A stretch of DNA of 64,000 bases from Prochlorococcus marinus str. MIT 1214. GTDB taxonomy: Bacteria > Cyanobacteriota > Cyanobacteriia > PCC-6307 > Cyanobiaceae. A program made the translations under genes and the position numbers. The number at the start of each line of letters is the position of its first letter. Within the stretch, counting starts at the first letter, position 1. Positions 28,842 through 37,344 of this stretch are shown in pieces. Where the stretch lies: assembly GCF_027359355.1 (NCBI RefSeq), contig NZ_CP114777.1:186001-250000 (forward strand). The letters are read 5' to 3'. The notes beneath the pieces were generated by a model. It ran no database searches. It was not told the DNA's origin and worked only from the letters and a program-made list of their open reading frames with translations.

Positions 28842-29385
28842 AAATATATTTTATTGCTGAACTTAAAGTAAGAACTAATGCTATCCAGAATGATACATAG
28901 CCTATTTTATTGATAATTTCAATAGTATAACTGGAACCCCAGCTTTTGGGCCATAATAATAGAATTATGCTGGCAAATTGGAATGTAGTTTTATATTTAC
29001 CTTGAATTGATGCTGGACCACCTGAGGTTTTATCAGAACGCCAACTAGTTATTAAGAGTTCTCTCGATATTATTAACCAAATAGTCCATAAGGGTACTAG
29101 ATCCTCATGAACCAACCAAATCATTGGACCAATTAGAAGTATCTTATCCGCTAGAGGATCTAACTTCGCTCCAAAAACAGATTTATGATCATATTTACGT
29201 GCAAAATAACCGTCAAGAAAATCAGTAAGACCAGCTAGAAGGATTAGAAAAATAAAAACATCATTGTTACCATTCCTAAGTGAAATAATTATTGGTAATC
29301 CAAGTATTATCCTAGAAATAGTGAGTCCATTTATAATTCTTTGCCATGAAAAAAACTTTTTTGAATTGTTTATTTTTTTATTCAT
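28813..29385 (-). CDS. pgsA: CDP-diacylglycerol-glycerol-3-phosphate 3-phosphatidyltransferase
   Basis: Makes phosphatidylglycerophosphate, the precursor of phosphatidylglycerol, a lipid essential for the photosystems. The CDP-alcohol phosphotransferase motif DG(x)2AR(x)8G(x)3D(x)3D is present in LDGYFARKYDHKSVFGAKLD continuing to PLADK (residues about 58-82). There are four to five membrane segments. Length 190 aa is standard. It converges with the CSP41-like gene and is divergent from the small membrane protein gene at 29463. Confidence 0.95.
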   Translation of the reverse strand: MNKKINNSKKFFSWQRIINGLTISRIILGLPIIISLRNGNNDVFIFLILLAGLTDFLDGYFARKYDHKSVFGAKLDPLADKILLIGPMIWLVHEDLVPLWTIWLIISRELLITSWRSDKTSGGPASIQGKYKTTFQFASIILLLWPKSWGSSYTIEIINKIGYVSFWIALVLTLSSAIKYIFNQKEAHQN

Positions 29386-29462
29386 TTTATTTCTTATCTT
29401 ATTTAGTAAGTTTGTTTAATAATCTTTAAGTATAGCCTACATAGAACCTATTATATTATACT

Positions 29463-29564
29463 ATGAATCAATCAAGTGAAATCATGACTGCATTTCTCAT
29501 TTTTATGTTTTTCTTATCATTAGGAATAATGGCATTTATCGTAAGAAAATTAGATCAAGAATAA
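29463..29564 (+). CDS. Single-span 33-residue membrane peptide, unidentified
   Basis: ATG 29463 to TAA 29564 encodes a 33-aa peptide with a short polar N-terminus (MNQSSEIM), one hydrophobic segment (TAFLIFMFFLSLGIMAFIV, residues 9-27) and a charged tail (RKLDQE). This shape is like the small subunits of photosystems, cytochrome b6f or NDH-1, but it matches none that I know (PsbM, PsbT, PetN, PetM, PsaM, Psb30). It sits between pgsA and the PPC-glutaredoxin gene. No good ribosome binding site is seen. Confidence 0.55.
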   Translation: MNQSSEIMTAFLIFMFFLSLGIMAFIVRKLDQE

Positions 29565-29598
29565 ATTAAATGTTTTAATTACCAATAACTTTAATATT

Positions 29599-30210
29599 AT
29601 GGAACATTATTTTTATAATTTCTCTGAAGGAGTTGATGTTTATAATTCATTAAATAATTTGCATAGAGATCATAATTCTACATTATTTTTAATAAGCGCT
29701 GTTGGTGACCTTTCAAAAGTTTCATTCAAATGCCCTTTAAATGATAAGCCGGTAATTTTTAAAAAGAAATTAGAGATAATAACTTTAAGTGGTTATATAA
29801 GATCAGCCGAATCTCATATTCACATAAGTGTAGCTGATGAAAATTGCAGTGTATTGGGCGGTCATCTTCTTTCTGGAACAAATGTTCTCAAATCATTAGA
29901 TGTCTTGATTGGCGTTATTCCTAATCTTAGTAAGAAATCAATTGGCTCATCAAGAACTATTCATTCAAATGTTGATATTTATATTTTACCTGATTGTCCT
30001 TGGTCTAAAAGAGCTCTTAAACTTCTTGATTCTTTACACGTAAAATATCATTCACATATAATTACTAATGATGAAGACTTTAATAAAATTAGTAATATAA
30101 CTTCTATTTCTACTTTTCCACAAATATTTATAAATAATCAATTTATTGGTGGCTATTCTGAGCTTTCAAATCTAGCTGCTAAACATGATTTGATGGAGCT
30201 TATTCATTAA
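29599..30210 (+). CDS. Fusion of a PPC/DUF296 domain and a monothiol glutaredoxin
   Basis: A 203-aa protein of two domains. Residues 1-115 match the PPC (plants and prokaryotes conserved, DUF296) fold: TLFLISAVGDLSKVSFKC near 28, LEIITLSGYIRSAESHIHIS near 58-77, and LGGHLLSGTNV near 86. The HIH and GGHL histidines are the metal site of bacterial PPC proteins. Residues 125-203 are a glutaredoxin: VDIYILPDCPWSKRALKLL with CPWS as a single-cysteine active site, TFPQIFINNQFIGGYSEL with the cis-proline and glutathione-binding glycines. It follows the small membrane peptide by 34 bases. The joint function is unknown. Confidence 0.8.
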   Translation: MEHYFYNFSEGVDVYNSLNNLHRDHNSTLFLISAVGDLSKVSFKCPLNDKPVIFKKKLEIITLSGYIRSAESHIHISVADENCSVLGGHLLSGTNVLKSLDVLIGVIPNLSKKSIGSSRTIHSNVDIYILPDCPWSKRALKLLDSLHVKYHSHIITNDEDFNKISNITSISTFPQIFINNQFIGGYSELSNLAAKHDLMELIH

Positions 30211-30419
30211 CGCTTTATTTAGAATTAATTTTTATCGGTTTTTTTATTTTAGTAGATAGTATTTTAAAATGCCAGTTCTATATTTGATTGCTATATCAAA
30301 GAAATTATCACTATTAAATTATATTATATATCTAATTGACTTAGATGTTTTTTTTTGCTCACATTTATAGATTTAAAATTTGTGTTTATTAGATTTATTG
30401 TTTATATAAAATATAATTT

Positions 30420-31307
30420 ATGGTTGATCTTTTATCTATTAAACCTTTATGTGATTCAGATATTGATTTTGTTACTGAAATATCTAGAAAAGAAGGATTT
30501 GCTCCAGGAGTTGGAGATTTAGGTATATATAAAAATACAGATAAACAGGGACTTTGGGTTGGTTGGTTGAATGACAATCCTATTGGGTGTATTGCTGGTG
30601 TTCGATATAATCAACAATACGGATTTCTTGGATTATTTTTAGTAATTGAGAAGTATAGAGGCAGAGGTTTTGGCCTTCAGCTTTGGAAAAAGGCTTTAAG
30701 TCATTTAAGTGATTTACCATGTGTTGGTTTAGAGGCTGCTCCAGAGAGAATTACTGATTACTCAAAATGGGGTTTTACGATTTCCTCAAAAACAACTAGA
30801 TGGCAATGGTTGGGTGATGGGAAATTACTTGATGAAAACGCTAAGAATGATGATTTAGATAATTTCAGCTTTGTTGAAGGCTCCTCAATACCTAAAGATG
30901 CAGTAGAAAGATTTGACGAAAAAAGAGAAACAACGCCTAGACCTCATTTTTTATCGGATTGGCTAAATCATCCAGCTGGAAAGGTAATAGCAGTTATTGA
31001 TAAAGAAAACCGCTGTCATGGCTTCGGCCGAATAAGACCATGTCTTTTGCAAAATGGAGATGGATGGAGAATTGGCCCTTTGATGGCTGATACTCCAAAG
31101 CTTTTAAAAATTTTATTGAGGAAACTAATTGAGAGCCATCCTGGATTGATAATTATCGACGCTCCTGGTCTCAATAAGTCAGCTTCTGTGGTTTTTAAAA
31201 AACTAGGTTTCACATCAGAATCTGAAACTTTCAGGATGTATAGAGGTTCTCAACCTCCCGTTTCTATGAATGATGTATATGGTTTGGCTTGCTTGGAATT
31301 GGGTTGA
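30420..31307 (+). CDS. GNAT N-acetyltransferase with a YitH-like C-terminal domain
   Basis: A 295-aa protein. The first 140 residues are a GNAT domain: LWVGWLNDNPIGCIAGVRY near 45, the acetyl-CoA motif EKYRGRGFGLQLWKKAL near 77-93, and DYSKWGFTISSKTTRW near 118. The C-terminal 150 residues resemble the second acetyltransferase-like domain of the YitH/HolE type (HGFGRIRPCL, WRIGPLMADTPKLLKILL, LIIIDAPGLNKSASVVFKKLGF). The substrate is unknown. A 209-base AT-rich gap before it has no gene that I can see. Confidence 0.85.
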   Translation: MVDLLSIKPLCDSDIDFVTEISRKEGFAPGVGDLGIYKNTDKQGLWVGWLNDNPIGCIAGVRYNQQYGFLGLFLVIEKYRGRGFGLQLWKKALSHLSDLPCVGLEAAPERITDYSKWGFTISSKTTRWQWLGDGKLLDENAKNDDLDNFSFVEGSSIPKDAVERFDEKRETTPRPHFLSDWLNHPAGKVIAVIDKENRCHGFGRIRPCLLQNGDGWRIGPLMADTPKLLKILLRKLIESHPGLIIIDAPGLNKSASVVFKKLGFTSESETFRMYRGSQPPVSMNDVYGLACLELG

Positions 31308-31319
31308 GACTTTCTTTTT

Positions 31320-31523
31320 TCATGCATTGGAATTTAATTTCCCTCTGTGAATTTGTTTTTCTTCATTCAATTGAGTTTCTAATTGATCAATAAGTGTAGT
31401 AACTAGTGATTGGAATTCTGGTTGGCATCCTCTAAATGCAGCTTTATGCCTTATTGATTCGTTTCTTGTTCTTAAATCAGTAAGCATTAGCTGCAACGCG
31501 TCAATTTTAGCGTTGGTGTTCAT
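31320..31523 (-). CDS. Small helical protein of unknown function
   Basis: A 67-aa protein, probably two helices (KIDALQLMLTDLRTRNESIRHK and PEFQSLVTTLIDQLETQL), without membrane segments. I do not recognise a named family; the clean start ATG and codon use like neighbours support a gene. It lies between convergent GNAT and SDR-like genes and only 21 bases upstream of the SDR-like gene on the same strand. Confidence 0.6.
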   Translation of the reverse strand: MNTNAKIDALQLMLTDLRTRNESIRHKAAFRGCQPEFQSLVTTLIDQLETQLNEEKQIHRGKLNSNA

Positions 31524-31544
31524 AGTGACTTTAAGTTTTTATAG

Positions 31545-32213
31545 TCAAATACTAAACGCCTTTATTGCCTTACTCATATTTGTTTTCGGATTCTCTTCGC
31601 TACTAGTAATCTCGATGATTTTTTCGATCGAATCTTTTGTTTTTAAAGCTTCTATACAGGCTTTTGCAACCAGTCTTCTGGGGATCGAGCCTTCTTCTTG
31701 AGTTTTTTCACCAGAAAACAAAATCTTCTGATTTTTTAAATTAGTCTCATTCTCATTCAAACCTCCAGGACGTATGACAGTCCAATCTAGACCACTTTTT
31801 TGAAGAGATCTCTCACCTAATCTTTTCCATATAAGTATCAGACCAAATAAATTTAGAGGGTGTATCAATTTACCTGCACAAAGTGAACTAACAAGAACAA
31901 CTCTTTTTAAATTTTGTCTCTTGCAGCTTTCAATTTGCTTTTTGATGTTTAAATAATCTACTTTTGCTGGACCTGTTAAATCTATAGATGGCCTCGCACC
32001 TGTTGCTATAACGAGGCTCTCACAACCTTGTAAGGCATAATCAAGTGTGGTTCCATTAGTGTCTTGTAAAACGTACCTTTCACAACCTTTTATAGAATCA
32101 GGAATCTCAGATTGTGGTCTAACTATTAATCTCACCTCATATCCAGAGGATATTGCTTCTTCTGCTACTCGAAAACCTGTTTTTCCCGAAGCCCCTGTTA
32201 TTGCTAATTTCAT
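31545..32213 (-). CDS. NAD(P)-binding atypical SDR (NmrA/SDR_a5-like)
   Basis: A 222-aa protein with an N-terminal ITGASGKTGFRVAEEAI nucleotide-binding motif (GxxGxxG, residues 4-20), a CESLVIATGARPS stretch near 68, VVLVSSLCAG near 104, and WTVIRPGGLNENE near 144. Such single-domain atypical SDRs in cyanobacteria and plastids include proteins acting on chlorophyll or quinones, but no substrate can be assigned. It lies downstream of the nth gene on the minus strand. Confidence 0.82.
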   Translation of the reverse strand: MKLAITGASGKTGFRVAEEAISSGYEVRLIVRPQSEIPDSIKGCERYVLQDTNGTTLDYALQGCESLVIATGARPSIDLTGPAKVDYLNIKKQIESCKRQNLKRVVLVSSLCAGKLIHPLNLFGLILIWKRLGERSLQKSGLDWTVIRPGGLNENETNLKNQKILFSGEKTQEEGSIPRRLVAKACIEALKTKDSIEKIIEITSSEENPKTNMSKAIKAFSI

Positions 32214-32291
32214 TTTAGTTAAATTACTTTGATATGTTTTCTAGCAAGAAATAGTCCTTTTTGTTGAGATAATAAAATTAATAGATTAATA

Positions 32292-32945
32292 TTAAGCCTT
32301 GGAACAAATAATTGGTTTTTTTCTATTTGGGTAAAGTTCCTTGCACAATTTACAGATTGTTCCGTTACATCCTCTTGCTGAGCAATACTCTCTTCCGTAA
32401 AATATAATTTGAAGATGTAACTTATTCCAAAGATTTTTTGGAAATAACCTTTTTAGATCCTTTTCCGTTTGGATAACATTTTTCCCTGTAGTTAGTCCCC
32501 ATCTCTGAGATAATCTATGTATGTGTGTATCGACAGGGAATGATGGTACACCAAATACCTGAGACATAACAACACTTGCTGTTTTATGACCAACACCAGG
32601 AAGTGACTCAAGTTCCTTAAATGTATTTGGAACTATATTATTGAATTTTTCATGTATAATCTTTGATAACTTATAAGTATTTTTTGCTTTGGTTTTTGCA
32701 AGTCCAAGTTGTTTTATATAATTATATATTTTCTTCTCACCTAATTTATACATTTCCTCAGGAGAGGATGCAGACATGAAAAGTTTTTTAGTTAATTCAT
32801 TGACCTTTTTGTCAGTTGATTGTGCACTTAAAACAACTGCTACAAGCAGCGTAAATCCGTTTTGATGATCTAAGGGTATAGGGGTCTCAGGATATATTTC
32901 TTCAAGTCTCTTAATTATTATTTTTACCCTTTCATTCTTTTTCAT
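32292..32945 (-). CDS. nth: Endonuclease III
   Basis: DNA glycosylase/AP lyase of base excision repair, acting on oxidised pyrimidines. The helix-hairpin-helix LPGVGHKTASVVMSQVFG (residues about 114-131) contains the catalytic lysine, the catalytic aspartate is in FPVDTHIHRLSQRWGL near 136-151, and the C-terminal [4Fe-4S] ligands are in CSARGCNGTICKLC near 192-205. At 217 aa it is full length. ATG at 32945 follows a GC-poor leader. Confidence 0.96.
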   Translation of the reverse strand: MKKNERVKIIIKRLEEIYPETPIPLDHQNGFTLLVAVVLSAQSTDKKVNELTKKLFMSASSPEEMYKLGEKKIYNYIKQLGLAKTKAKNTYKLSKIIHEKFNNIVPNTFKELESLPGVGHKTASVVMSQVFGVPSFPVDTHIHRLSQRWGLTTGKNVIQTEKDLKRLFPKNLWNKLHLQIIFYGREYCSARGCNGTICKLCKELYPNRKKPIICSKA

Positions 32946-33135
32946 TGCAGTAATAATCTCTTCGTTTTTAAAATACCTAATTCGACCCCTTTGACCTTAT
33001 GAAAGAGTTTTCGCCTGAAACCAGGGAGTATCATTTTATACTTATGCCTGTAATTTTTGTGCATGCACTTTTTCTTTTTTGGTTTGTTTGTTTTTAATGG
33101 ATTTTTAGTGAATAGAATAAAGAAAAATAGTTTTG

Positions 33136-34194
33136 GTGACTACTGAACTAGAAATCCAGAATCTATGGCATGAGTTTAAGCCTAATAAAAATAATAATTG
33201 GGTTCTAAAAGATATTGATTTTTCTCTAAGACCTGGAGAATTAGTTGGCTTGCTCGGTCCTTCGGGCTGTGGAAAAACTACTCTTCTAAGATTGATAGCT
33301 GGTTTTGAAAAGCCTAAACGTGGATTAATAAAAAGAAATGGGCAAATAATCTCAAATAGTAATTATCTTCTCTCTCCTGAGAGAAGGCAAATTGGGATGG
33401 TTTTCCAAGATTACGCTCTTTTTCCTCATTTAAATGTTTGGGATAATGTTTGTTTTGGCATTAATAAGAATGAAAAATCGAAAAAAAGAGCAAACTGGCT
33501 ATTAAATTTATTGGATATTTATGAGTTTAAAAATAGATTTCCTCATGAACTTTCAGGTGGACAGAGTCAAAGAGTTGCATTAGCACGAGCTTTGGCCCCA
33601 GGAACTTCTTTGGTTTTGCTTGATGAACCTTTTTGTTCCTTAGATGTTGAAGTGAGATCTAGATTGAGGTCAGAGTTATCTTCTGTTTTAAAATCCTGTT
33701 CTGCATCTGCACTTTTAGTAACTCACGATCCTCATGAAGCACTAGCTATTTGTGATCGTGTGGCTGTTTTAAGAAGTGGCGAAATTCAGCAATACTCAAC
33801 TCCTTTTGAGATGGTTTCAAACCCATCAAATGATTTTGTAGGTCAATTTGTCCTGCAATTGAATATTTTGCCTATTCAATACATTAATGATTCTTATTCA
33901 ACATGTATTGGTAAATTGAATTTCCCAAAAGATAAATCTGTCTCTTCAAAATCTGTTTGTATGTTCGATAAAAATGCTATTAGGATCCAACCTTGTGCAA
34001 ATGATGGTTTTACTGTTATATCTAAAGAATATCGTATCAATCATTATGTTTATACTGTTATTAGTGATAGATTAAAGTTAAGATCAGAGATGAGCTTGGA
34101 TACAAATTTGTCTATTGGAGATAAATGCAAGGTTGAAACAATTAAAGAAAAAAAATTTTTAATTCTACCAGAAAATATTAAATCTAAATTCTAA
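33136..34194 (+). CDS. Iron(III)-type ABC transporter ATP-binding protein (FutC/FbpC-like)
   Basis: ATPase with Walker A GPSGCGKTTLLRL near residues 41-53, Q-loop VFQDYALFPHLNVWDNV near 94-110, signature LSGGQSQRVALARAL near 135-149, Walker B VLLDEPFCSLD near 157, and an H-loop VTHDPHEALAI. The C-terminal 120 residues are an OB/TOBE-type domain. This layout is that of ferric iron, molybdate or polyamine importers. The ferritin gene directly downstream and the Crp-type regulator make iron the best guess. I start at GTG 33136; a TTG one codon earlier is possible. The permease and binding protein are not nearby. Confidence 0.85.
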   Translation: MTTELEIQNLWHEFKPNKNNNWVLKDIDFSLRPGELVGLLGPSGCGKTTLLRLIAGFEKPKRGLIKRNGQIISNSNYLLSPERRQIGMVFQDYALFPHLNVWDNVCFGINKNEKSKKRANWLLNLLDIYEFKNRFPHELSGGQSQRVALARALAPGTSLVLLDEPFCSLDVEVRSRLRSELSSVLKSCSASALLVTHDPHEALAICDRVAVLRSGEIQQYSTPFEMVSNPSNDFVGQFVLQLNILPIQYINDSYSTCIGKLNFPKDKSVSSKSVCMFDKNAIRIQPCANDGFTVISKEYRINHYVYTVISDRLKLRSEMSLDTNLSIGDKCKVETIKEKKFLILPENIKSKF

Positions 34195-34371
34195 TTATTT
34201 TAAATGCTTATATGAATTATATTTAAACTTTTTGACGCAATTGAGATTCATTATCAAATAAATAAATTTTAAATTTTACGTTTCTAACAACAAAATGATA
34301 CAAAAAGAGTTATTATTTATTTGAAAAAAATAAAAATTACTTTTTGCGTTCTTTAACAAGCTTTTTTTGTT

Positions 34372-34923
34372 ATGCAATCAGCCACATCCAGATCAATAGG
34401 TCTTAACTTGGGTCCTTCAGGGCGTGCTGTTGCTCAGCCCATGGATGTTGATCTTCTTGAGGCTCTTTATCAACATACTTCTCTTGAAAGGGTTTCAAGT
34501 GCACAATATCTTGCTATGTCTCTTTGGTTCTTAGAAAGAGAACTCAGAGGATTTTCATCATTTTTTAAAAAAGAGTCTTTATCTGAGCTTGAGCATGGAT
34601 TTAACTTTGCGAAATATATTATTGCACGAGGGCAAACTGTTGAGCTCGAAGAAGTAACTAAACCAATACAAGAGTGGAAGTCAGTTGAGGAATTAGTTAC
34701 TTTGTCTTTCCAAATGGAGGCTGACGTAACAACTTCTGTTCAACAACTTTATTCACTTGCAGAGAGATCGAATGATACTCGTACTACAGTATTCCTCGAT
34801 CCCGTCATAGACGAGCAAATTAAATCTGAAGATGAAATGGCTTATTTACTTGGTAAAGTTAAATTTGCAAATAATGATCCTTCGGCATTGTTCATTATTG
34901 ATAATGAATTAAATATTAATTAA
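34372..34923 (+). CDS. Ferritin
   Basis: A 183-aa four-helix-bundle ferritin. The N-terminal helix has LEALYQHTSLERVSSAQYLA with the first-site glutamate, the second helix SLSELEHGFNFAKYI carries the ExxH metal ligands (near residues 70-73), the third VTLSFQMEADVTTSVQQLY, and the fourth FLDPVIDEQIKSEDEMAYLL. Cyanobacterial ferritins store iron with a ferroxidase centre. It is next to an iron-type ABC ATPase and a Crp/Fnr regulator; pcb lies 1.2 kb further. An iron-responsive locus is likely. Confidence 0.88.
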   Translation: MQSATSRSIGLNLGPSGRAVAQPMDVDLLEALYQHTSLERVSSAQYLAMSLWFLERELRGFSSFFKKESLSELEHGFNFAKYIIARGQTVELEEVTKPIQEWKSVEELVTLSFQMEADVTTSVQQLYSLAERSNDTRTTVFLDPVIDEQIKSEDEMAYLLGKVKFANNDPSALFIIDNELNIN

Positions 34924-34941
34924 ATATATTCTTTATTAAAC

Positions 34942-35223
34942 TCATATTTGTTGAAAAGAATAAGACCTTTTTATAATTTCTAATAGGAATTCATATGATA
35001 AATCTTTAGAATTGTTTTTGAATATATTTTCAGAAATGGTTAATATTTTTGATCTTTTTTTATTTAATTTATAAAGTTCTAACCTTAATCTTTTTGATAA
35101 ATCTTTGTTTTGACAAGTCATTAGTGAGCTATTTATATTTTTTGATCTTGTTTTTATAAACTCTATCTCTTTGCAGAGTGACGAAACAACAGATTCGGAG
35201 TAGGAAAACAGAGATTTATCCAT
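34942..35223 (-). CDS. Small basic helical protein of unknown function
   Basis: A 93-aa lysine- and serine-rich protein, all helical by appearance (VVSSLCKEIEFIKTRSKNI, LSKRLRLELYKLNKKRSKIL). No family is recognised. It starts 6 bases after the Crp-type regulator's stop on the same strand, so it is probably co-transcribed with it. Its end converges on the ferritin gene. Confidence 0.6.
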   Translation of the reverse strand: MDKSLFSYSESVVSSLCKEIEFIKTRSKNINSSLMTCQNKDLSKRLRLELYKLNKKRSKILTISENIFKNNSKDLSYEFLLEIIKRSYSFQQI

Positions 35224-35229
35224 TGCTTA

Positions 35230-35826
35230 TTAAGCTGTTAATGGAGATGACTCAATAAAGTCAGGCGAAAGACTTAGAGTTGGATCACCTGATGGTGCTT
35301 TTAGTAAGTCTGCTGATCTCAGTCTTGAAATCAAACGAGTTGAAGTAACCCTTGTCGATCCAATTAACTCTCCAATTCTTTCATGTGTAAGTCTGAATGG
35401 TAATTGGCACCAATCACCGCATCTTCTTCCCAGTCGGTTAACTAATAAAGCAAATAATGCTTGTAGCCTTTGTTCAGCATTACCCAAATGTCTAATTCTT
35501 AGAAGCTGAAGAGTCCACTCATTAACAGCGTCATAACCTCCAGCCTCAAGTGATGTTTCCGCATCACTTACAAAGCAAAGAGGAGTCAAAGCTTCTACAC
35601 ATACCCCCTCACTGCAAAGTCTGTCTGTTCTTAATTGATCGCCTGACTGCAAGAAAGCCAATGTCATACCTTCTGTTTCTTCACAAGGGCAATAAACACG
35701 AGCGATACCATCTAAAACTTCTAAGCAAGTATCTCCTCTTCTGGATGAAGGGTCTATTAGCACTGATTGCCCCGTTGCCATTCGAACAGCTGATGAGGGC
35801 GTTTCTGCGTAGCTTCTAAAGCTCAT
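35230..35826 (-). CDS. Crp/Fnr-family transcription regulator
   Basis: A 198-aa protein. The N-terminal part is a cupin-like sensor domain (CLEVLDGIARVYCPCEETEG, LAFLQSGDQLR), and the C-terminal winged HTH has FRLTHERIGELIGSTRVTST followed by RLISRLRSADLL, close in form to NtcA's recognition helix. A cysteine-rich stretch (CLEV, CPC, CSEGVC) in the sensor domain could bind a metal or Fe-S cluster or sense redox; that is inference. It lies between pcb and ferritin, and might regulate iron storage and antenna genes. Confidence 0.85.
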   Translation of the reverse strand: MSFRSYAETPSSAVRMATGQSVLIDPSSRRGDTCLEVLDGIARVYCPCEETEGMTLAFLQSGDQLRTDRLCSEGVCVEALTPLCFVSDAETSLEAGGYDAVNEWTLQLLRIRHLGNAEQRLQALFALLVNRLGRRCGDWCQLPFRLTHERIGELIGSTRVTSTRLISRLRSADLLKAPSGDPTLSLSPDFIESSPLTA

Positions 35827-36047
35827 TAAAACTAAAAGGAGCTTGGTGGAATTCCAATTTACACAATATTTAGAGCTTTTTGCAACCGATTCTCAATAGC
35901 AACAAGCTCTTGAGACTTTATTTGCTCCTAGGTATAAAAAAGCACATCAACTAGCAATTTTTTATCCATTATTTTTTCTTGAGTTAGTTAATTGTGACAT
36001 TAGTGTGAGCAGGTTGGTATTTATTTCTACTAAAGAGAGGCATAAAA

Positions 36048-36071
36048 AAAAGGCCCGCAAGCGGGCCTTTT
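36048..36071 (-). terminator. Rho-independent terminator of the pcb gene
   Basis: An 11-bp perfect stem (AAAAGGCCCGC / GCGGGCCTTTT) with a two-base AA centre lies 24 bases beyond the pcb stop. It is strongly GC-rich for this genome. It would end the minus-strand pcb message and separate it from the Crp-type gene. Confidence 0.9.
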
Positions 36072-36095
36072 GATGTTCACTAATGAAATTAATAA

Positions 36096-37154
36096 TTAAC
36101 CGTTAGTGATTTTTGCGTTTTCCATATTGTCGAACGCTTTACCTACGCGTCTGAAGTCAAATCCCATAGCTCTTAATGCATGCCAGAGATGACCCTGAAT
36201 GAAGAAGAAGCCAAGATAGAAGTGAACATTTGCTAACCAAGCTCTAGCTGTGTGAGCGCCAGTAGCAAGTGATGCGTCGGTATCAACAAAATAAGGAGCG
36301 AAATCAAACTTGAGTTGAAGTACATCTCCAAAGAATTCTGTTGAGTAAACAGTTGTGTTTGTTGAACTCCAGAAAGCTGCAACAAGTGCACAGTAGCCAA
36401 CACCAGCTAGTGAGTAGGAAAGAACAGCTTCTGCTGAAAGAAGTCCTTTACCTTTGAATTCTGTGTACTCACCAAATTGCTTAGTGATTATATGGAATGC
36501 ACCACCAATTATTTGGAAAAATGCTAGAAAAGCGTGACCGCCCATAACATCTTCCAAGCTGGTGATTTGAAGGAAATCAGCTTGATGATTCCAAATCATT
36601 CCTAGATCTAGGTTGTAAGAAACTGTACGAGTAGCTCCTAAAGCAGTATCCCAAATACCATGATATTGAGCCCATTCAACGAATTGAATGTTTGCCAAAC
36701 CTAGGAAAATAAGGTGGTGACCAAGAATAAATGTAAGTTTGTCTGGATCGTCCCACTCGAAGTCAAACTTTTTAGGACGACTTCCTTCAGGATAGTTTCC
36801 TAAATCACCGTCATATCTTGTGGAGTGAAGAATTCCACCAGCACCAAGAACACCAGAGAAAATAAGGTGAAGTACAGCAATAACTGTGCAACCATAAGGC
36901 TCAGTTATTACTCCGTTTTCGATTCCACCTATTCCAAGTTGTGCAAGGTGAGGCAAGCAGATCAAGTTTTGGTTACCCATCGCAACGGATGAGTCATAAC
37001 GAGCTAGCTCAAATAAAGTGAACGCACCTGCCCAGAACATCATCAAACCAGCATGGGCAGCATGCGCAGCGATGAATTTTCCGGAGCGATTGGCCGTCCC
37101 TGAATTACCCGCGTACCAGTCATAGGTAACGCTAGGATTCCCGTAGGTCTGCAC
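36096..37154 (-). CDS. pcb: Divinyl chlorophyll a/b-binding light-harvesting protein Pcb
   Basis: A 352-aa membrane antenna protein of the CP43/IsiA family with six membrane segments. Typical pieces are YDWYAGNSGTANRSGKFIAA near residue 11, AHAAHAGLMMFWAGAFTLFE near 29, ILGHHLIFLGLANIQFVEWA near 142, GGHAFLAFFQIIGGAFHI near 205, and HFYLGFFFIQGHLWHALRAM near 311-330. The many histidines are chlorophyll ligands. There is no CP43 lumenal loop, as expected for Pcb. Pcb replaces phycobilisomes in Prochlorococcus and serves photosystem II or I. Only one copy is in the window, so its paralogue type cannot be set. Confidence 0.95.
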   Translation of the reverse strand: MQTYGNPSVTYDWYAGNSGTANRSGKFIAAHAAHAGLMMFWAGAFTLFELARYDSSVAMGNQNLICLPHLAQLGIGGIENGVITEPYGCTVIAVLHLIFSGVLGAGGILHSTRYDGDLGNYPEGSRPKKFDFEWDDPDKLTFILGHHLIFLGLANIQFVEWAQYHGIWDTALGATRTVSYNLDLGMIWNHQADFLQITSLEDVMGGHAFLAFFQIIGGAFHIITKQFGEYTEFKGKGLLSAEAVLSYSLAGVGYCALVAAFWSSTNTTVYSTEFFGDVLQLKFDFAPYFVDTDASLATGAHTARAWLANVHFYLGFFFIQGHLWHALRAMGFDFRRVGKAFDNMENAKITNG

Positions 37155-37344
37155 GAGAAATAAACAAAGAACAGTAAGAGGATATATTTATAGGTCTGTA
37201 AGTTCCATATCCCTTCACATTGCTTATTGAAATTGTAGGTTTTGTACATATTTCACGAACATCTGCTACTTAATTTGATCTTCGTGTTATGCGAAGATTT
37301 GATCCTCAAAGTCCTTGTAAACACTGTGAAATCCATCTCTCCAT

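Noticed and set aside
37043-37249. 68-residue frame overlapping the start of pcb
   Set aside because: It lies mostly on the pcb coding strand in another frame and upstream AT-rich DNA; no protein pattern is seen.
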